Counted from the first letter of the stretch, positions 1 to 13,531 are shown. The stretch: DNA of 64,000 bases from Drosophila persimilis (GCF_003286085.1 NW_020825294.1:2852001-2916000); one strand, 5' to 3'. Made by a program: numbers and translations. The notes: generated by a model not told the origin, from the sequence alone.

Positions 1-3000
1 CTGCAACCAAAACATACTTTGAACAAAAACCATACGGTACAAAAGTATTCATTGTATTGCAATTGTTGTAAGCATTTCAAGGAAAAACAAAGAAAACGAT
101 ACTTTTCAGCCTATCCTCGGTTCATGAGTTTTGTTTAGATGCAAGTGTATCCCCATATACATATGTATACATACATACGAGCTTGTATGAACAATATAGG
201 AGGCGCTAATCAAATGCAGCTGGCGATGACGATATATGTATAACAAACAAGAAGGAAAATGCTCCATGCTTGTGCTCCTTCTGATCAGGGTGGACCTTCT
301 AAGCGAAACAAAATATTTTCGTAGTTTAAGCCCCTTTAGTTTTCCTCTCCCTCCCACAGGGCTAATAGTCGCAACAATAAACTACACTTTAGCTGCGAAA
401 TAATTCAATGCCTCATTTATTATTTCTATATGCAAAGAGGTACAAGTTTCACTTCCAAATTCCAAATTGTTGGAAAAGTTTTTCAAGTTCAGAACAGAAA
501 CAGAACGGAAAACGAAAAGTGATGGGGCTGTGGCTGGTGGCTGTAGTTTTGGTTCATCCTAATCGTGATGTTGCACCATGTGTGTGCGCCTGTGTTTGAC
601 ACTCGCTTTTGGCCTCCTCAGTGTTTATGACTCATTGGGGCAAACGAGTTCTCGGTACTCTCGGTGCCTCGGTCTGGCTCTGGGTCTGTCCCTCTCGAAA
701 ATGCAAACAGCGTCAGAGAGCTGTCGCAGTGGGGAGCCCCAGCCAAAGCCCAGAGCCCACAGCCCAGAGAGCCAGAGCCCAGCCGATTCGAGTCTCGACA
801 GAGTCTTTGTGTTAGTTTCAAGTAATTTATATGAATTTTATATGCAATTGCATCAATCTCAATTATATTGTGCTTGAGGGAGCAGCAGCTCAAGTTCCAC
901 TCGGGTTCTGCTCCGCTCTGCTCTCTGTTTTGGCCATGTGTGTGACATGCAATATTAATTAAGGTTTTTATTTGGGTAATTGCTTTGAACCAAAGCCAAC
1001 TTCAGGTAAAGGCTTGACGTCAATGCAATTCATAAATCTATATATATGTATAAAACCCGTACAAAATCCGTCCGGGTTCAATGGCCAGGCCAGGAGTCAA
1101 GCTGAAGGACAAGATTTTGGGCCAGCTCCTGAAATGCTCCTTAGAAAACGGTATCTGCATTTATGCTCGTAAAAAGGTTAAGATACTTATCACTATCAAT
1201 GTCTGGCAGTCTGGAAGTCTGGGGCAGGGCGCAGTCATCAATTAAATCGAGGCCAGTCTGTGGGATGGCATGAAAAGTGGACTGTGTGCGGCAGATTGAG
1301 CAATGTCGAAGAGAAACGACAAGAAAAATCAATTTAAATGATTACAAATTGAAGGAGACAAATAGTCGAGGAGGCCAGTGGCAGCTAAAGACAACGATGA
1401 CGAGAGACAAGATATGACAGGGTAGCCAGAACACAGCACCCAGCACCCAGCCCAGAATGCACTGGAAACAATCGATCCCAAGGCTTTTATGTAGTTTTTC
1501 ATTGTTTAAAGTCTGCTTAATATTTAGAGAAAAATACGAATAAATTGTATTAAATTTGTATACAAAAAATGGTTCTAAAATCAGTAGAAAATCAACAGAA
1601 AAGTACAGTTTAAACAGTTTCGGAGGAATCTTTGAATGGAAATCCAGAAACCCTTTAAAACATATCATATAATACTCTGTGTAGTATTTCTCTCAGTGTA
1701 ATTGCTTTTGGATCAGCCTAAGTCAATGAATGAATCCCCCCCCGCTCCCTTTTCTCAGAAAAAGGAACCGACACGTAAACAAATTTTAATTTTTCTCTTG
1801 CTCTGGCACTCATCGCATCAACAGCAGCAGAAAAGGCAGCAGCAAGACAATCCCAATCCAGGAATAACCCACCCTCTCTTTCGCTCGCTCTCTCTCTCAC
1901 GCTCACCATCTCTCTCTGAATAACAGAATGCACTAACTGACTGACTGACTCTCGCAACTTCTTCGACAGCCGCTTCATCTTTATTTCATGTTTCAGACTT
2001 AATTTCTTTTCTCTTTTTTGTGTCGAAGCAATTTCAGTTCTGTGTCGCACAACTGGCGAGTGTCTCCTCTCTCCTCTCTCTCTCCCTCTATCCCTTTCCC
2101 TTTCCCTCACCCTTCGATTCGAATGAGAATTCTGTACGAAATCCTTGACTCCTCTACATTTGACACTTTGGATATCCTGTGCCCGGAGATCCCAGCTCCA
2201 GCTCCAGCTTTGGCTTCCTTTCCTCTTGTTTTTTTTTCGGCTACAACAACGGCAGAGAAAATTTCACTGAGATGCGCTTCAATACTTTTTTTTTTGTCGC
2301 TTTTCCCTTGCGTTTTTCCCCCGATATTGCTTTTCTCTGGTCCAAGTTTTTGTTTTGTTTTATTTTCACTCTGCCTTGACTGAATAAACAATGGGGTCGG
2401 CGGTCCGACGGTCCTGAATAATAGATTTTCAGCTTTTGATTGTATTTTGGTGACGATATTTGGCGCAGCCCTAAAAAAGGGCAAAAAAGAAAAAATCATG
2501 AGCTACGCGGAGAGCGCATAAAAATTAAATTGTACAAAACACAAATTGAAATTGGCAAGGCAGCATTAATGTGACTTTTGTGGGTGTTTTCCCGTTTATA
2601 AATTCGCGCTTTTCCTTTTGCCTTTTTTTTTATTTGTGGCTTTTTGTGGCACCTGGAAATTGGCTGATTGCAAAGGACAGCGGGGGGGCGGACAGCCATG
2701 GGATTTAGCATTAGAACACGACAAACGCGAATAAAGCTCCGAAAATTGGGAAAACTGTTAGCTAAATGCAATTGTTTTTGTTTTTGTTGTTTTTTTTTGT
2801 TGCCTTGTGGGATTTACGGGGCGTGAATCGAATAAATGGAATATTAAATCAGTTGCATTTTTTAATTAAGGTATTCAATTATTTATACAGAAATGTCAAC
2901 GCCAAATAAAATTGCGGATATTCATATATTATTATATTTTAATATTTTTGTTTGTCTATAAAAAAGGGATAGAGAAAAGCTTAGATTTATGGTGGAAAAA

Positions 3001-3290
3001 TGTGTTGTTTATGTGTGCAATATACATATGTACATATATAAAAAGGATTGATCATCCGATCAATAAAATTACACACTGGCTGCAACTGTTTTTGTTTTGC
3101 CTTGAGACGCAGTGCTGTCACAGTTGCCTTCTCTTTTGATCTACGCGCTTTGCTCCTCTCACGCAATGCACGCACTCTCCCACTCTCCCAGTTGATTCGT
3201 TCCATTGCTCTCTCGCCAATTCATTCCATCTCACTCTCACTCAGCAATTCCTTCTATCGCTCTCCCAGCAAGAACCATGCGCTACACTCT
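1..3290. other. non-coding, gene-poor stretch
   Basis: No convincing coding exon is visible. ORFs here are short, lack a codon-use pattern and mostly arise from CT-rich or T-rich sequence. Pyrimidine-rich CTCTCT blocks lie at about 1880-1920 and 2060-2110, and again at 3140-3290. Several ORFs use GTG or TTG rather than ATG. The stretch is probably intronic or intergenic. Confidence 0.6.
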
Positions 3291-3292
3291 TA

Positions 3293-3650
3293 GGCGTCGC
3301 TCTCAGCAAAAATACGGGACCTTCTTGTGAGAGGAACAAGGAAAGGAATAGCGTCCCGTTCGTTCTCTACTTTTCTGAGTAAGCTTCTGTCTTTATTTCA
3401 GGCCTCGCTCTCAGCAAATATACGGGACTCTTTAGTGAGAAGAACAAGGAAAGGAATAACGAATGGAACTCTACTTTTCTGCGTAAGCTTCTGTCTTTAT
3501 TTTCTTTATTTCAGGCCGCGCGCTCAGGCTTCGCTCTCAGCAAAATTACGGGACCCTCTTGTGAGAAGAACAAGGAAAGAAATAGCATCCCGTTCGTTCT
3601 CTACTTTTCTGCGTAAGCTTCTGCCTTTATTATCTCTTTTGATTTCCCAA
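3293..3650 (+). repeat. three-unit minisatellite, unit about 105-125 bp
   Basis: Three imperfect head-to-tail units are visible. Each runs from a GCTCTCAGCAAA block, through ACGGGAC and GAACAAGGAAAG, to CTACTTTTCTG followed by GTAAGCTTCTG and a pyrimidine tract; the first two units end in TTTATTTCAG. An ORF of about 130 codons (3327-3719) runs through all units because the unit length is nearly a multiple of three; I do not regard it as a gene. Each unit carries a splice-donor-like GTAAGC, and the first two also a splice-acceptor-like TTTCAG. Confidence 0.8.
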
Positions 3651-5439
3651 CAGTTCGACTTGACAACTACAGATGGCCTTTATGCCAAAAATGAATCTGC
3701 ATGTCTCAACTCCGCATAGATTTTGGCGTTTGATTACAATTTACGAGTATCGATCGTTGAAATTCCGACTCTCTATCCGAAATCCGGGGTTAATAACATG
3801 CGGCAAGCAGCCATAGTACAATGAACACAGCAAATGCTCCAACGAACCGAAAACAGAGAAAAGATAAAAGATACAGAGATAGAGTGATAGAGCGATGGGA
3901 TGGGAGTGAGAGCCACAGAGATTGAAAAATGGACAGCGATGAACGCAAAAACAACTGGACGATGAAATTGTGAAAATACAAAAATTGGAAAAGCAAGAGA
4001 AGAAAAGACAACAACAAAAAAAAAAAAACATATACAAAATGCTGCATTTCACTATCGTGTTGTGTCGAAAGTGTTTGAACAAATAGGTATTGTATACGAA
4101 ATTGTATTGGTGATATGGAATGTCTGCTTTTTAATATACTTTAAACATGGAATATACTCTTCAATTTATACGTGACGAATGTGTCCGTTTGCTTATGGGA
4201 AATTCATAGGATATTCATTCATTCATAGAATTCATATTACCAAACAGCAAAAAGTTTGAATATTCCTCAAGTCAAAGACCTTCAAGACTTTATTTCATAC
4301 GATACTTGGAAATCTCCACCGATAACTTGGATATCTCTTCCATTCTAGCATAAAAATCATTATCTGGAACTGGAACTGGCATTAAGCCCCCTCATTTGGC
4401 TTACTGATTGCCTTACTTTCGCTTTTGTGATTGAATAAATGAATTTTCATTCATTAAACCTTCGTTAACCTACTCTCCACTGGCCTTTGGACTCCAGCAA
4501 TCCCCAGGGTCTGGTCTGTCTGGTGGCCATTATTTATATTGAGCATCTCCATATATAAGTCTGCGATTTTCCTTTGATAATTAAGTTGTGTACATTAGTT
4601 CGCTGGTTGCGTGTCTGACCAGGCTCTGCGTGTGTTCTGTTCTGCTGCTCAGCTGCTCTGCTCTTCTTTTCCCCATTATTCCCATTTGTTTTTTCTTTTT
4701 TACAAACATCTGTGGGCGGACGGCGGCGCCTGGAGGCGTTCAGAGTGTAATGCTTATATTAGCAACTTGTGTCTGATAACCAAGTTATACTCGTGTGTGG
4801 GGTGTGTGCAGGGTACTGTGTGCTGTGTGTGGGATCCACCCCGACATCATAATTACCCCAGCATAAAAACGTTTGTTGTTTCGCCCCCGTGCGTGTGCCT
4901 TTGATTAGCTTCGTGTAATGAGTTTTTAGATTGTGGTAGATCTCTGATGACTACTCGTCCTTCTGATGTCCTGATGTCCTGCTGTCCTGATGCTCTGATG
5001 ATATTTGCTTAGTGTAATGTGACCACAATTTGCGATGAAAGTGTGTAATGTAATCATTAGACTATCTCTGGTGTTCTATCTGGTTTTTGTTGGACAAACG
5101 GAACTCGGGCATAACTAACATACGAGTATATATGTAGAAAATTTCTGTACATAGGGTCTTCAATTTTTCTTTGCTTTAGAGTCATTTTCTGGGATTTAAA
5201 CAACCATGTGACATGTAATATGTAACGCGGTGGTGTTTGAGCTTAACATTTATCACTAGTTGGCATCCCCATTAGTTTTAAATTGCATTTCCAACTATCC
5301 TTGCCGGTCGTCCTGTCGTTAAAGCAGTGTAAGGAATGGATATTTTTTTTTTTTGTATTCGAATATCGATTTCGTTGAAAATGAACTCAATGTAAATTTA
5401 TACCAAATTAAACACTATTTATGACTGAATAACAACTAA
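3651..5439. other. non-coding stretch
   Basis: No supportable gene. A single copy of the dispersed GTTTGCTTATGGGAAATT repeat lies near 4188-4206. GT-rich sequence follows at 4785-4850 and there is a short run of ATGTCCTG-like repeats at about 4966-5000. Confidence 0.55.
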
Positions 5440-5900
5440 TATACACGGAAAGCACTAAATAAGTATTCAAAAATACAAAATCAATACTTCAAATATTAAT
5501 TTAATACTAAATATACAAAATACTTAAAGCTATCAAGTAAGTTCTGAGAACTATTAAAAAAAAACTGAAAAATACTAAATAAATATTGATAAATACTAAG
5601 TATATAGTAAGAAATACTAAATAAATACTGAACAACGAAATATTCTGCAAAATCAAACCTAAATACTAAAGAAATACTACAATATAATGAAAATACTAAA
5701 TAAATACTAAAAAAGCTAAATAAATATTGAAAAATACTGAACATATACCGAAAAATACTAAATAAATATTGAAAAATACTGAGTAAATAATAAGAACTAC
5801 TAAATTAATACTGAAGAAACTAAATAAATATTGAAAAATACTAAATAAATAATGAAAATAATAAATACTGAATAAATACGGAATATATTAAATATATACT
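5440..5900. repeat. A-rich degenerate tandem repeat (AATACTAAATAAATACTGA-like)
   Basis: About 450 bp are built from irregular repeats of AATACTAAATAAATACTG and its variants. Apparent reverse-strand ORFs here are artefacts of the simple sequence. Confidence 0.85.
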
Positions 5901-8289
5901 GAAAAATATAACACATGTGTAATTGTAATAAACATGCGGAAATCCTTCCGCAATCTCTTAATTGCCAATGCGTTTGAAGACCTAGGGGATAAAACATACC
6001 ATTTCAGGAAAAATACCATTTGAGAACATTTACCATAAGCAGAGAGTATTTCCTGTTCTCTAAAGCAACCATCAGTTATAAAAATAAAAGCACAGATCCA
6101 AATGCATTCAAGACGCCGTATTTCAACCGGCGATATCGATTTGACAGGTTTAACTTCGCTCCAGGAAAACGTGTATCAGATATGAAAAGTATCCGAATCA
6201 AATTTGATTTTCTTTAAACTCAAACACTCATAAATCACACAGGAAACACAGAAAGAGTGGGGCTGGTGGCAAGGTAGTCAACAACACAACAAAATGCGAA
6301 ACAATTAGTAAAACATTAGAAGAGCTCGAATGCCATCGATGCTCCCACAGAGACTTGCACACCATTCAATGCCCTCCCCGTTTGGGAATCTCTGTTGGAT
6401 CTGTCTGTTTTCTGTTGCTGGTGATAACAATGAACTTGCCATAAAACGGAAATAACACAGACTGGGACAGAGGCAGGAGGCAGGAGGCATGGTAAGGGCC
6501 TGCAAAGCACCTCATAAAGAGGCAGAGAGTCGAACAGAACGTGGCATGTAATAAAAACCAATTTAAGAACCTTTTAACAAGCCTATATAGAGCCGGAACC
6601 GAACCAAACAGATCCATGTTATATGTACTCGATGCGGTAATCAATGCCCCCCCTGGACCCCCCACCGAAATGCCATTCAATGCACGGCACAAAATGAAAT
6701 GAAAAAGAAGGGGTTTAGAAAAGGCCGAGCCACAAAGGAGACAGAAGAGACTACAGCCGTAGACTCTGTGCAGATGGACAATAAAATAAAGTTGATTAAA
6801 TCCCCGGTGACAAAGTTGTTTATTAGCGAAAATGCTGGCAACGGTTTTTTTTTGCGCTTAGAAATATATAGCATATAGTAGGTATATATGTAAGTGTGTG
6901 TGTGTATATGTGCATAACTAATGTATATGCATAGCAGACAAGATAGAAGATAATCCCCGTCGTCTTTTGGCAAACGTTTGCCAGACAATGGCAACCCAAA
7001 AGCCTGCCCAAGACCCCCAGACAGCACGCTTTTCAAGGATATTAAAAAGCGACTTACACTAGTCAGCAAAGGCAACGAAAAAACAAAGATTTTTGCTTGG
7101 TAAACAGCAATCTCTAAGGGAAACAGCGGTTTCCTCTTTCTATGCGCAACCAACTTCGCTCCGTAAAGAGCCAATTCAGCAATCAGCTGTTGGACATAGA
7201 AAATAAGAGTTCCTCTTGGAGCTTTTTGAATTTTTTAAGGAATCAATATATTAGGCTAAATGGAAAGGCAGATCTGGCAAATCTGTTTCTATTATTTCGT
7301 ACATTTACAGAATACAATACTTGATGCGAGATTCATTCAACTTCAGCTTGTGTGTTGGACAGTGTAATCAAGAGCAAACAAAATGCATAGCAGCAATGCA
7401 CAAATATCACTACAGGCCCCCTCCATCCTCCATTCTCCAGTCCTCGAATCCTGCCATCCAAGCGCAGAGGACATCCATTCCCCAGCGAATCAGTTGCCAG
7501 CTCGCGTATCCCCGGCTGGGACGCTGGCAAAGACAACGGATATGAATATACCCTAAAGCTATCAGACAGCGTAAATGAGCGTGTATTGAAGATAAAAATT
7601 GCACCAAAAGAACGGACGGACGGAGGACCGAAGGATACTCTCGGAGAATAAAGAGTGGCAGGGCGATAGAGACAGAGAGCGAGAAAGAGAGAGGGATGGA
7701 CACACAAACGGCACACAGAAACTGCAGCAGAGCACAAAAGCAAACAAAACGTGGCTAAATAGCAGCATGGGTATGGGTAGAATGGGTCTATCCGAGCCAA
7801 CAGAGAAAGCCACCCATCGACCTCATCCCATCCCATCCTGCCACTTCAACATTCAGCTCTCAAACTCCAGAAATGTCTGCTCTGTCTCTGATACGGCAAA
7901 ATCTGTTTGGCAAAACAAAAACCAAAAAAAAAGAGGGAGGAAAATGGGAAAACAAAACAACAAAATGCTCGAAAACACAGCAACAGGAAAGTTTTCCAAG
8001 CGCACTGTTTTGCAGCGCTTTGCATTGGTTTGAGGATTGCATTCTGGCTGCAACATGACGCGGGGATAAGGCTCATGGAAAGGGGATGCGAAAAGGGAGA
8101 CGCCACTGGAGCTGGAGCTGGAGCTGGATCTGGCGGGGCAAGGAAATCACAGCTTACGAGCGACTATTATGGTGGAACATTGAAACAACTAAACAGTTTG
8201 TAACATCTACACGACATTTGCCTGTACAGAGATGCGAACAAACTAATTTGATCCGCAATGAAATTTACATAAATTGCAAATAAAAGTCT
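5901..8289. other. non-coding stretch
   Basis: No supportable gene. GT/TA-rich sequence lies at 6880-6920. Several overlapping ORFs at 7330-8200 on both strands lack any recognisable domain and compete with each other. A short TTG-initiated ORF at 6020-6217 is not supported by an ATG or splice sites. Confidence 0.5.
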
Positions 8290-8900
8290 TCAACGGAATT
8301 AGCCGTTTGCTTATGGGAAATTTATACAGCGAATCAACGTAGTTCGCACGATTTTAGGAATGAAGAAAAAGAAACGGGGGTATAGCACGAATTCAACCAA
8401 TGTCCCTATGATCTAGAAACATTTCAGTTCCATTTTGTCATTCGAAACGAAGGTGCAATTCGATTAGGGGGAAATTTATACAGCAAATCAACGATATTGG
8501 CAACATTCGAGGAATTATCTTATAGATTTCAGTTACATTTCCACATTGTCATTCGTGGCCGTTTGCTTATGGGGAACTTTTACAGAAAATCAATTTTATG
8601 GGCGTTATGCGAGGATTGATGGAGTGTGCAAAATGGCTAAAAAAGGAGTACAACCAATGGACCCATTTTTTAGTTAGAAATTGTAGAAGTTCCAATCCTA
8701 CAGTTCCATTCCTGGCAGTTCGTTAACGTAAAATTAACGTAATTCCAGGAATGATGGAATGTGGAACAAGTGTATGGTTTTTATGCAATTTTATAGATAC
8801 GAATGGCAACAGTTCCAGCCTCCAAACTCGGTCAAAAACGAATATAGGCCTTCGCTTGGGGGAAAACCAACCTGCGTTCAAGAAATGATGAAATTTGGAG
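8290..8900 (+). repeat. cluster of degenerate copies of a dispersed repeat (GCTTATGGGAAATTTATACA)
   Basis: At least four diverged copies of the same block occur in one orientation, at about 8302, 8460, 8555 and 8855. The better ones read GTTTGCTTATGGG, AAATTTATACAG, then AATCAACG, followed by a GAGGAAT/AGGAATGA block. Single copies of the same block occur near 4188, 42270 and 44577. The cluster looks like an old tandem array of a satellite-like or transposon-derived unit of about 100-150 bp. Confidence 0.65.
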
Positions 8901-9929
8901 TTGTGGGGTTACAATAAATATGACCATATTATTACAAAATTTGTGTGAATTGTGCCACACTTTTCGACATTTCAGGTAATTACAAATTGTGTGTTTCAGC
9001 CACTAAAATATATGACACAATTATGTGGCTTAATTTTCATAGCGAATTTTTGTTGTTTGTTGGCCAATGCAATACGTACAATGTACATCCATATGTGAGG
9101 TAACCCCCGCAGATACTTGTGTGTGTGTCTGCCACATTTCTTCACCTTCAACGCTGGAATCAGCCAAGCAAAAACTTCGAATGCGAGTGCGGATCCACAT
9201 ACATATATATTCTACATACTCGTAGTCGCATATAACGACCCTTTAATGCATGAACATACTTTTTCTTTGGGCTGTATCTGTCCATCCGGTGGGGCAATCA
9301 GCGCTTCTAACCGCCTCATCATCTGCCCCCATAATAAACTGCATAACTCTGGGTCCAGATCCTGCTCCTGGCGCTCCGTGCCACAGACAAAATAAAACAA
9401 CAAAAACAAAAACATTGTGTCGATTGCGTGGGCGTTACCGACGGGAGGGAAATGCTATTAACTGGTCATACCCCCACGGAATGCCAAGAGTGGTTTTTTC
9501 TGCGTTTTTTTTTCTTATTTTGTTTGCTGTTGCTTTTGCTTTTTTATGGCCCTTCGCTTGAAGGCACATGGATACGTCGTCCCGTTCCATTTCCATTTCG
9601 ATTTTCTCTTATTTTTTTTGTTTTGTTTTTGTTGTTTTTTGTCTACGAGTCCGCCACATAATCGTATCAGCGGAAGATTTGTAATATGAAGCGGAAGAAA
9701 TGGACGATAGTTTGTTGGCCGCAGACATTTTTTTCGCTTCTTCGTTTTTTTTTTTGTTTTTTTTTGCAACTTGACTGATAAATGCAAAGTCATTGTTGCC
9801 ACACTCAATTGCCATGGGAATTTATGGAGCAAGGTGGTGCTTGGTGGGGCTTGAGGACCCACCTTTTCATTTATCGGGAGTAGAACCCTTATTATGCGGG
9901 AGATATATCTCAGGATGAGCCTTAAAAAA
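8901..9929. other. non-coding stretch
   Basis: No supportable gene. T-rich sequence at 9500-9780 produces lysine-rich reverse-strand ORFs that I read as artefacts. Confidence 0.55.
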
Positions 9930-10600
9930 AATAAAAAAAATCGAAATACCTAATAAAATAAAAATATCATAAAAAAACCTATAAATTAAATCTCAATTAA
10001 AAATTAAAAATATAATAACTAGAAAGAAATAGACATGAAATAGAAAAATCATATTATAAAATACAAAAAAAAAAATACTACCAGCTAAAACATACTAAAT
10101 ACAAATACTTGCCGACATAACTAAAATTTTAGATACTAAATTTTAAATACAAGGTAATAAAAAAACAGTTAATAAAAATACAAACTAACAACACTAAGAA
10201 ATACTTTAAAAAACTAAAAAAAAAGTCAAAAAATACAACAACAAAAATAATACAAAATACTAAATAACAATACTACAAAATACTTAACAACAATACTACA
10301 AAATACTACACAACAATACTACAAAATACTAAACAACAATACTACAAAATACTAAACAATAATACTACAAAATACTAAATAAAAATTCTACAAAATAAAA
10401 AAATACGAAATGAAAGGTACTAAATAAAAAATACGAATTAAAAATACTACAAAATACTAAATCAAAAATACTAAAAACAAAATAATAAATAAAAATACCA
10501 ACCATAAACAAAATAGCCAGTACAACCAAAAAAATATTCAAAATTAAATAAAAATCTTAACTAATATAAAATATCAAATAAATTTAAAATACTGAAAACA
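9930..10600. repeat. A-rich low-complexity block with ACTACAAAATACTAAACAACAAT tandem units
   Basis: This is a 650-bp A-rich island. The centre (about 10250-10380) is a tandem repeat of a unit of about 24 bp containing ACTACAAAATACTAAACA. Composition resembles the islands at 5440-5900 and 19640-19870. Confidence 0.85.
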
Positions 10601-12229
10601 GCTGATTTGAAGGAAATCTATTACGTATTGTTTACAAGAGACCATAGAGAGAGAAATTAAGCTATTACCAGCCATCAGAGGCTTCATTCAAGGACACGAG
10701 TACCAAGGGTCTCTAATATCCTGCACGAATCACTGGCAAGCAATCTACTGCCATTTAATTTATGGACTTTAAAACTTCGTGTGTCTGATCCCCAGCTCAA
10801 TAAAACCACCCGAATGGAGAGCCTCAATAAGCCTCAAAAAAGCCTTAACTGAACTTACAAATTAGATGCAATTCCGTGCAACTTTTTCAATATCGTTGTT
10901 TTTGTGACAACAATCCCACGACGCGGTTCCAAAAGTTAAAGCACTCACCAGAAAGAAACAAAAAAAAAACGGTCTGAGAAAAGTTTACTGATTTAACCAA
11001 TTTTAAAACACACACGAATGCAGACAGACAGACGCACAGCCACAGACAGACAGACAGACAAAAGTGGAGACAGACACAAAAAAAAAAAACATTCCATTGA
11101 CCGCAGAACAGGGAAACAACACCCGTAAAAAGATGCACGGAACGAAAAGGACGGAGGCAACATCTGCAGCTGGGACCGGAGAGGGACCCTCCTCGAACCG
11201 AGTGAAAACTCATCAAACTATATTTTCAATAAATAATGACAGTCGATGGACCAGTCCGGCACCCAGTGCCCGCCCCCAAATTGTGTGCGAGGGCTGCTCC
11301 AAATGGCGGCCATTTTGTTCGGACGCCTCCGCCTCCGAGGGCCCCGCAACTTCATTGATTTTACGCCCTTTTTGGGGTAACCACAACCGCGACAAGCATA
11401 AAATTGAATCATAAAAAAGTCGAATATTAAAAGAAGACAACGATTACGAGTGCGAGTATGTGCCACATGCATATGTGCCACGCCTCTACGTGTGTCCCTC
11501 CCACATTTCCATGTAGCGAAAAACAAACAAAAAATGTTACAGTTCTTTAATGTTTATTTTTGGGTTTTGTTTTTTTGCCATCAGTCAACTGACAAGTCAA
11601 CAGCGATGCAACCTGCCCGGAAAAGCGGGAAAAGCGGGAAAACCGGGAAAAGAGTAGACTTTCGAGTGGCTTTGCGGCCTAAACGAATTCTAGAGCTACT
11701 CGACGTCAGGTTCTTCCACATTTTCCTACCACTCGTACGAGTCCTTTTTTGTTTTTTTTTGTCGACTTTTCCCTTTGTCGGCACATATTATAAATTGCAC
11801 TATGGGGAGCCCGTGCCAAAGTGCCGTCGTGTGAATGGGCCAACAAAAAGCCAAAAGAAACAAAAAAAACAAAAGAAAAAAACTGCACATATTGGGGTTA
11901 TGCCTCTCGGTCTATAGGGTGGAGGGGCCATAACGTTTAGCGGCGGCTGGGGCCAGCTGTTGATGTGGCTAGGAGTTGCCCAGAGATATGGTAGACATAG
12001 ATATAGTATTTTTCCAAGTAAGATTCGCATGGGGCTAGTGCAAGAAAGAGAGAAAAGGAAAAACCACTTTTTACTGCTAAGATACTCTGTAAGAGAGGGA
12101 GGGAAAGGGGAATGTTTTAGTCTTAGAATCTATGCCACAAATGGAGGACCTAGAACCGCAAATCTCTGCTTTAAAGATCTTTAGAATACCAAAAATCCTT
12201 TGCTATGGAGTACATTTAAATTTTCTTTA
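10601..12229. other. non-coding stretch
   Basis: No supportable gene. CAGACAGACAGA simple repeats occur at about 11020-11060. A run of ORFs at 11060-11920 on both strands has no recognisable domain. One copy of the TGCTAAG...CTCTGTAAGAGAG dispersed motif lies at 12074-12098. Confidence 0.5.
12074..12098 (+). repeat. copy of dispersed TGCTAAGCYACWCTG motif
   Basis: Reads TGCTAAGATACTCTG followed by TAAGAGAG. It is one of nine copies in the window (see findings). Confidence 0.6.
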
Positions 12230-12840
12230 TTTATATGCATATTTTTCACTTTTATTTATTTTTATATTTTTATTTATTTTATATTTTTATTTATTATATT
12301 TCTATTATATTTTATTTTTTTTTATATTTTTATTTTTTTTTATATTTTTATTTTTTTATATTTTTATTTATTTCATATTTTTATTTATTTGTATTTCACA
12401 TTTATTTGTTTTTCATATTTGTATGAATCTTCTGTATATTTAAATATTTCATATTTAAATTAATATTTTAAATATGTTTATATCATCATTTAGTCAATTT
12501 TTTTAATATTTTTTAAGTCTTCTGTGTATTTTTTATTATTAAATACATATTTTTAATATTTATTTGATATTTTTATGAATATTCTTTTCTTTCTTTCATA
12601 TTTATATATTTTTTTAAGTCTTCTGTGTATTTTTTTATTATTAAATAAATATTTTTAATATTTATTTGATATTTTTAATAATATTCTTTTCTTTCTTTCA
12701 TATTTATATAAATATTCGGTGTATTTTTTCACATTCAAATAAATATTTGTAATATTTATTTCATGAATATTTCGTATATTTATTGTATATTGCTATGGAT
12801 ATTTTTCATTATTAAATGCCTATTTTCCTTACAATTAAAA
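12230..12840. repeat. T-rich low-complexity island
   Basis: About 600 bp consist almost entirely of TTTATTTTTATA-type sequence. A 60-70 bp block ending in GTATTTTTTATTATTAAATA is imperfectly duplicated at about 12517-12600 and 12612-12700. Plus-strand ORFs rich in F, I, L and Y are artefacts. Confidence 0.85.
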
Positions 12841-12864
12841 CACAAATATAAACCATTCGCTTAC

Positions 12865-12897
12865 CTCTTTTAACTCCAGAAATATCTTTTGCGTAAC
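12865..12897 (-). CDS. predicted 33-nt microexon of a minus-strand gene
   Basis: On the minus strand a long pyrimidine tract ends in GGTTTACTTTCAG at 12898, followed by 33 nt and then the donor GAG|GTAAGCG at 12864. Both splice signals are strong, and the tract immediately upstream is almost pure T. The exon is a multiple of three. Read in phase 1 it gives Y-A-K-D-I-S-G-V-K-R with split glycine-type codons on both sides. That phase matches the signal-peptide exon at 25083-25146, 12 kb upstream on the same strand, so I infer that both belong to one secreted or cell-surface protein gene whose remaining exons lie beyond the left edge. I do not recognise the peptide. Other frames (V-T-Q-K-I-F-L-E-L-K-E) are open too, so phase rests on the pairing. 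Confidence 0.5.
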
Positions 12898-13531
12898 CTG
12901 AAAGTAAACCAAAAAAAAAACCAAACTTGAGTTAATTTCATAAGTTTATTAATTATGTATGTTGCTCTGGAATTTTTTAATATTTTTGGGCAGAATGTTA
13001 AGCGTACAAAAAAAAGTAAGAGCCCACGAAGAACCCACTTATTCAGTTGTGAGTTTTGGCTTTTTTTACTCGCTTTTGTTAGAAGTACACGCAAAAGTAT
13101 TCAAATTAAAAACCACTTCAGTGGGCGGAGTGTGCAGCGGGGCTGGGGCTGGGGATGGGGATGGGCGGGTTTGGGGCAAAAGCGTTTCCTTCCTGACAGG
13201 CCAAAAAGGCAGAAAGAAGAAAACTTGTGAAGGGTTCGGTTCGGCGCCGCTCAGTGCTTTTCCTCAGACCTTTGGCCATGACAAGCGGCAAAAGGGAGGA
13301 AACAGCCAGAGCAGAGCCCCAATCTCAACTGTCATTCTCAAACATTAAAATGTCGGAGAAAAGAGGAAATCTCTCTCTCTCTCTCTGGTCAGACTTGCAT
13401 TTATTTTACCTTTAAAAATGTGAGGTACAAAATTTTTATAATATTTTATAACATTTTTTTTGTTTTCTTGGTTCAAGTTTTGCTGGAATATAGTTTTTGC
13501 TGTGAAAAGAGACAGGCATGACAGTTTTTAA

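Noticed and set aside
3327..3719. 130-codon ORF through the minisatellite
   Set aside because: Open only because the repeat unit length keeps frame; the peptide repeats have no known fold.
6020..6217. 65-codon plus-strand ORF rich in aromatic and basic residues
   Set aside because: It begins with TTG, and neither an ATG nor splice sites support it.
10946..10990. Minus-strand donor GTGAGTGC with an upstream CTTTTCTCAG acceptor
   Set aside because: The exon would be about 26 nt of nearly pure T; most likely chance.
12132..12463. Hydrophobic plus-strand ORFs resembling a membrane protein
   Set aside because: Artefact of TTTATTTTTATA low-complexity sequence.
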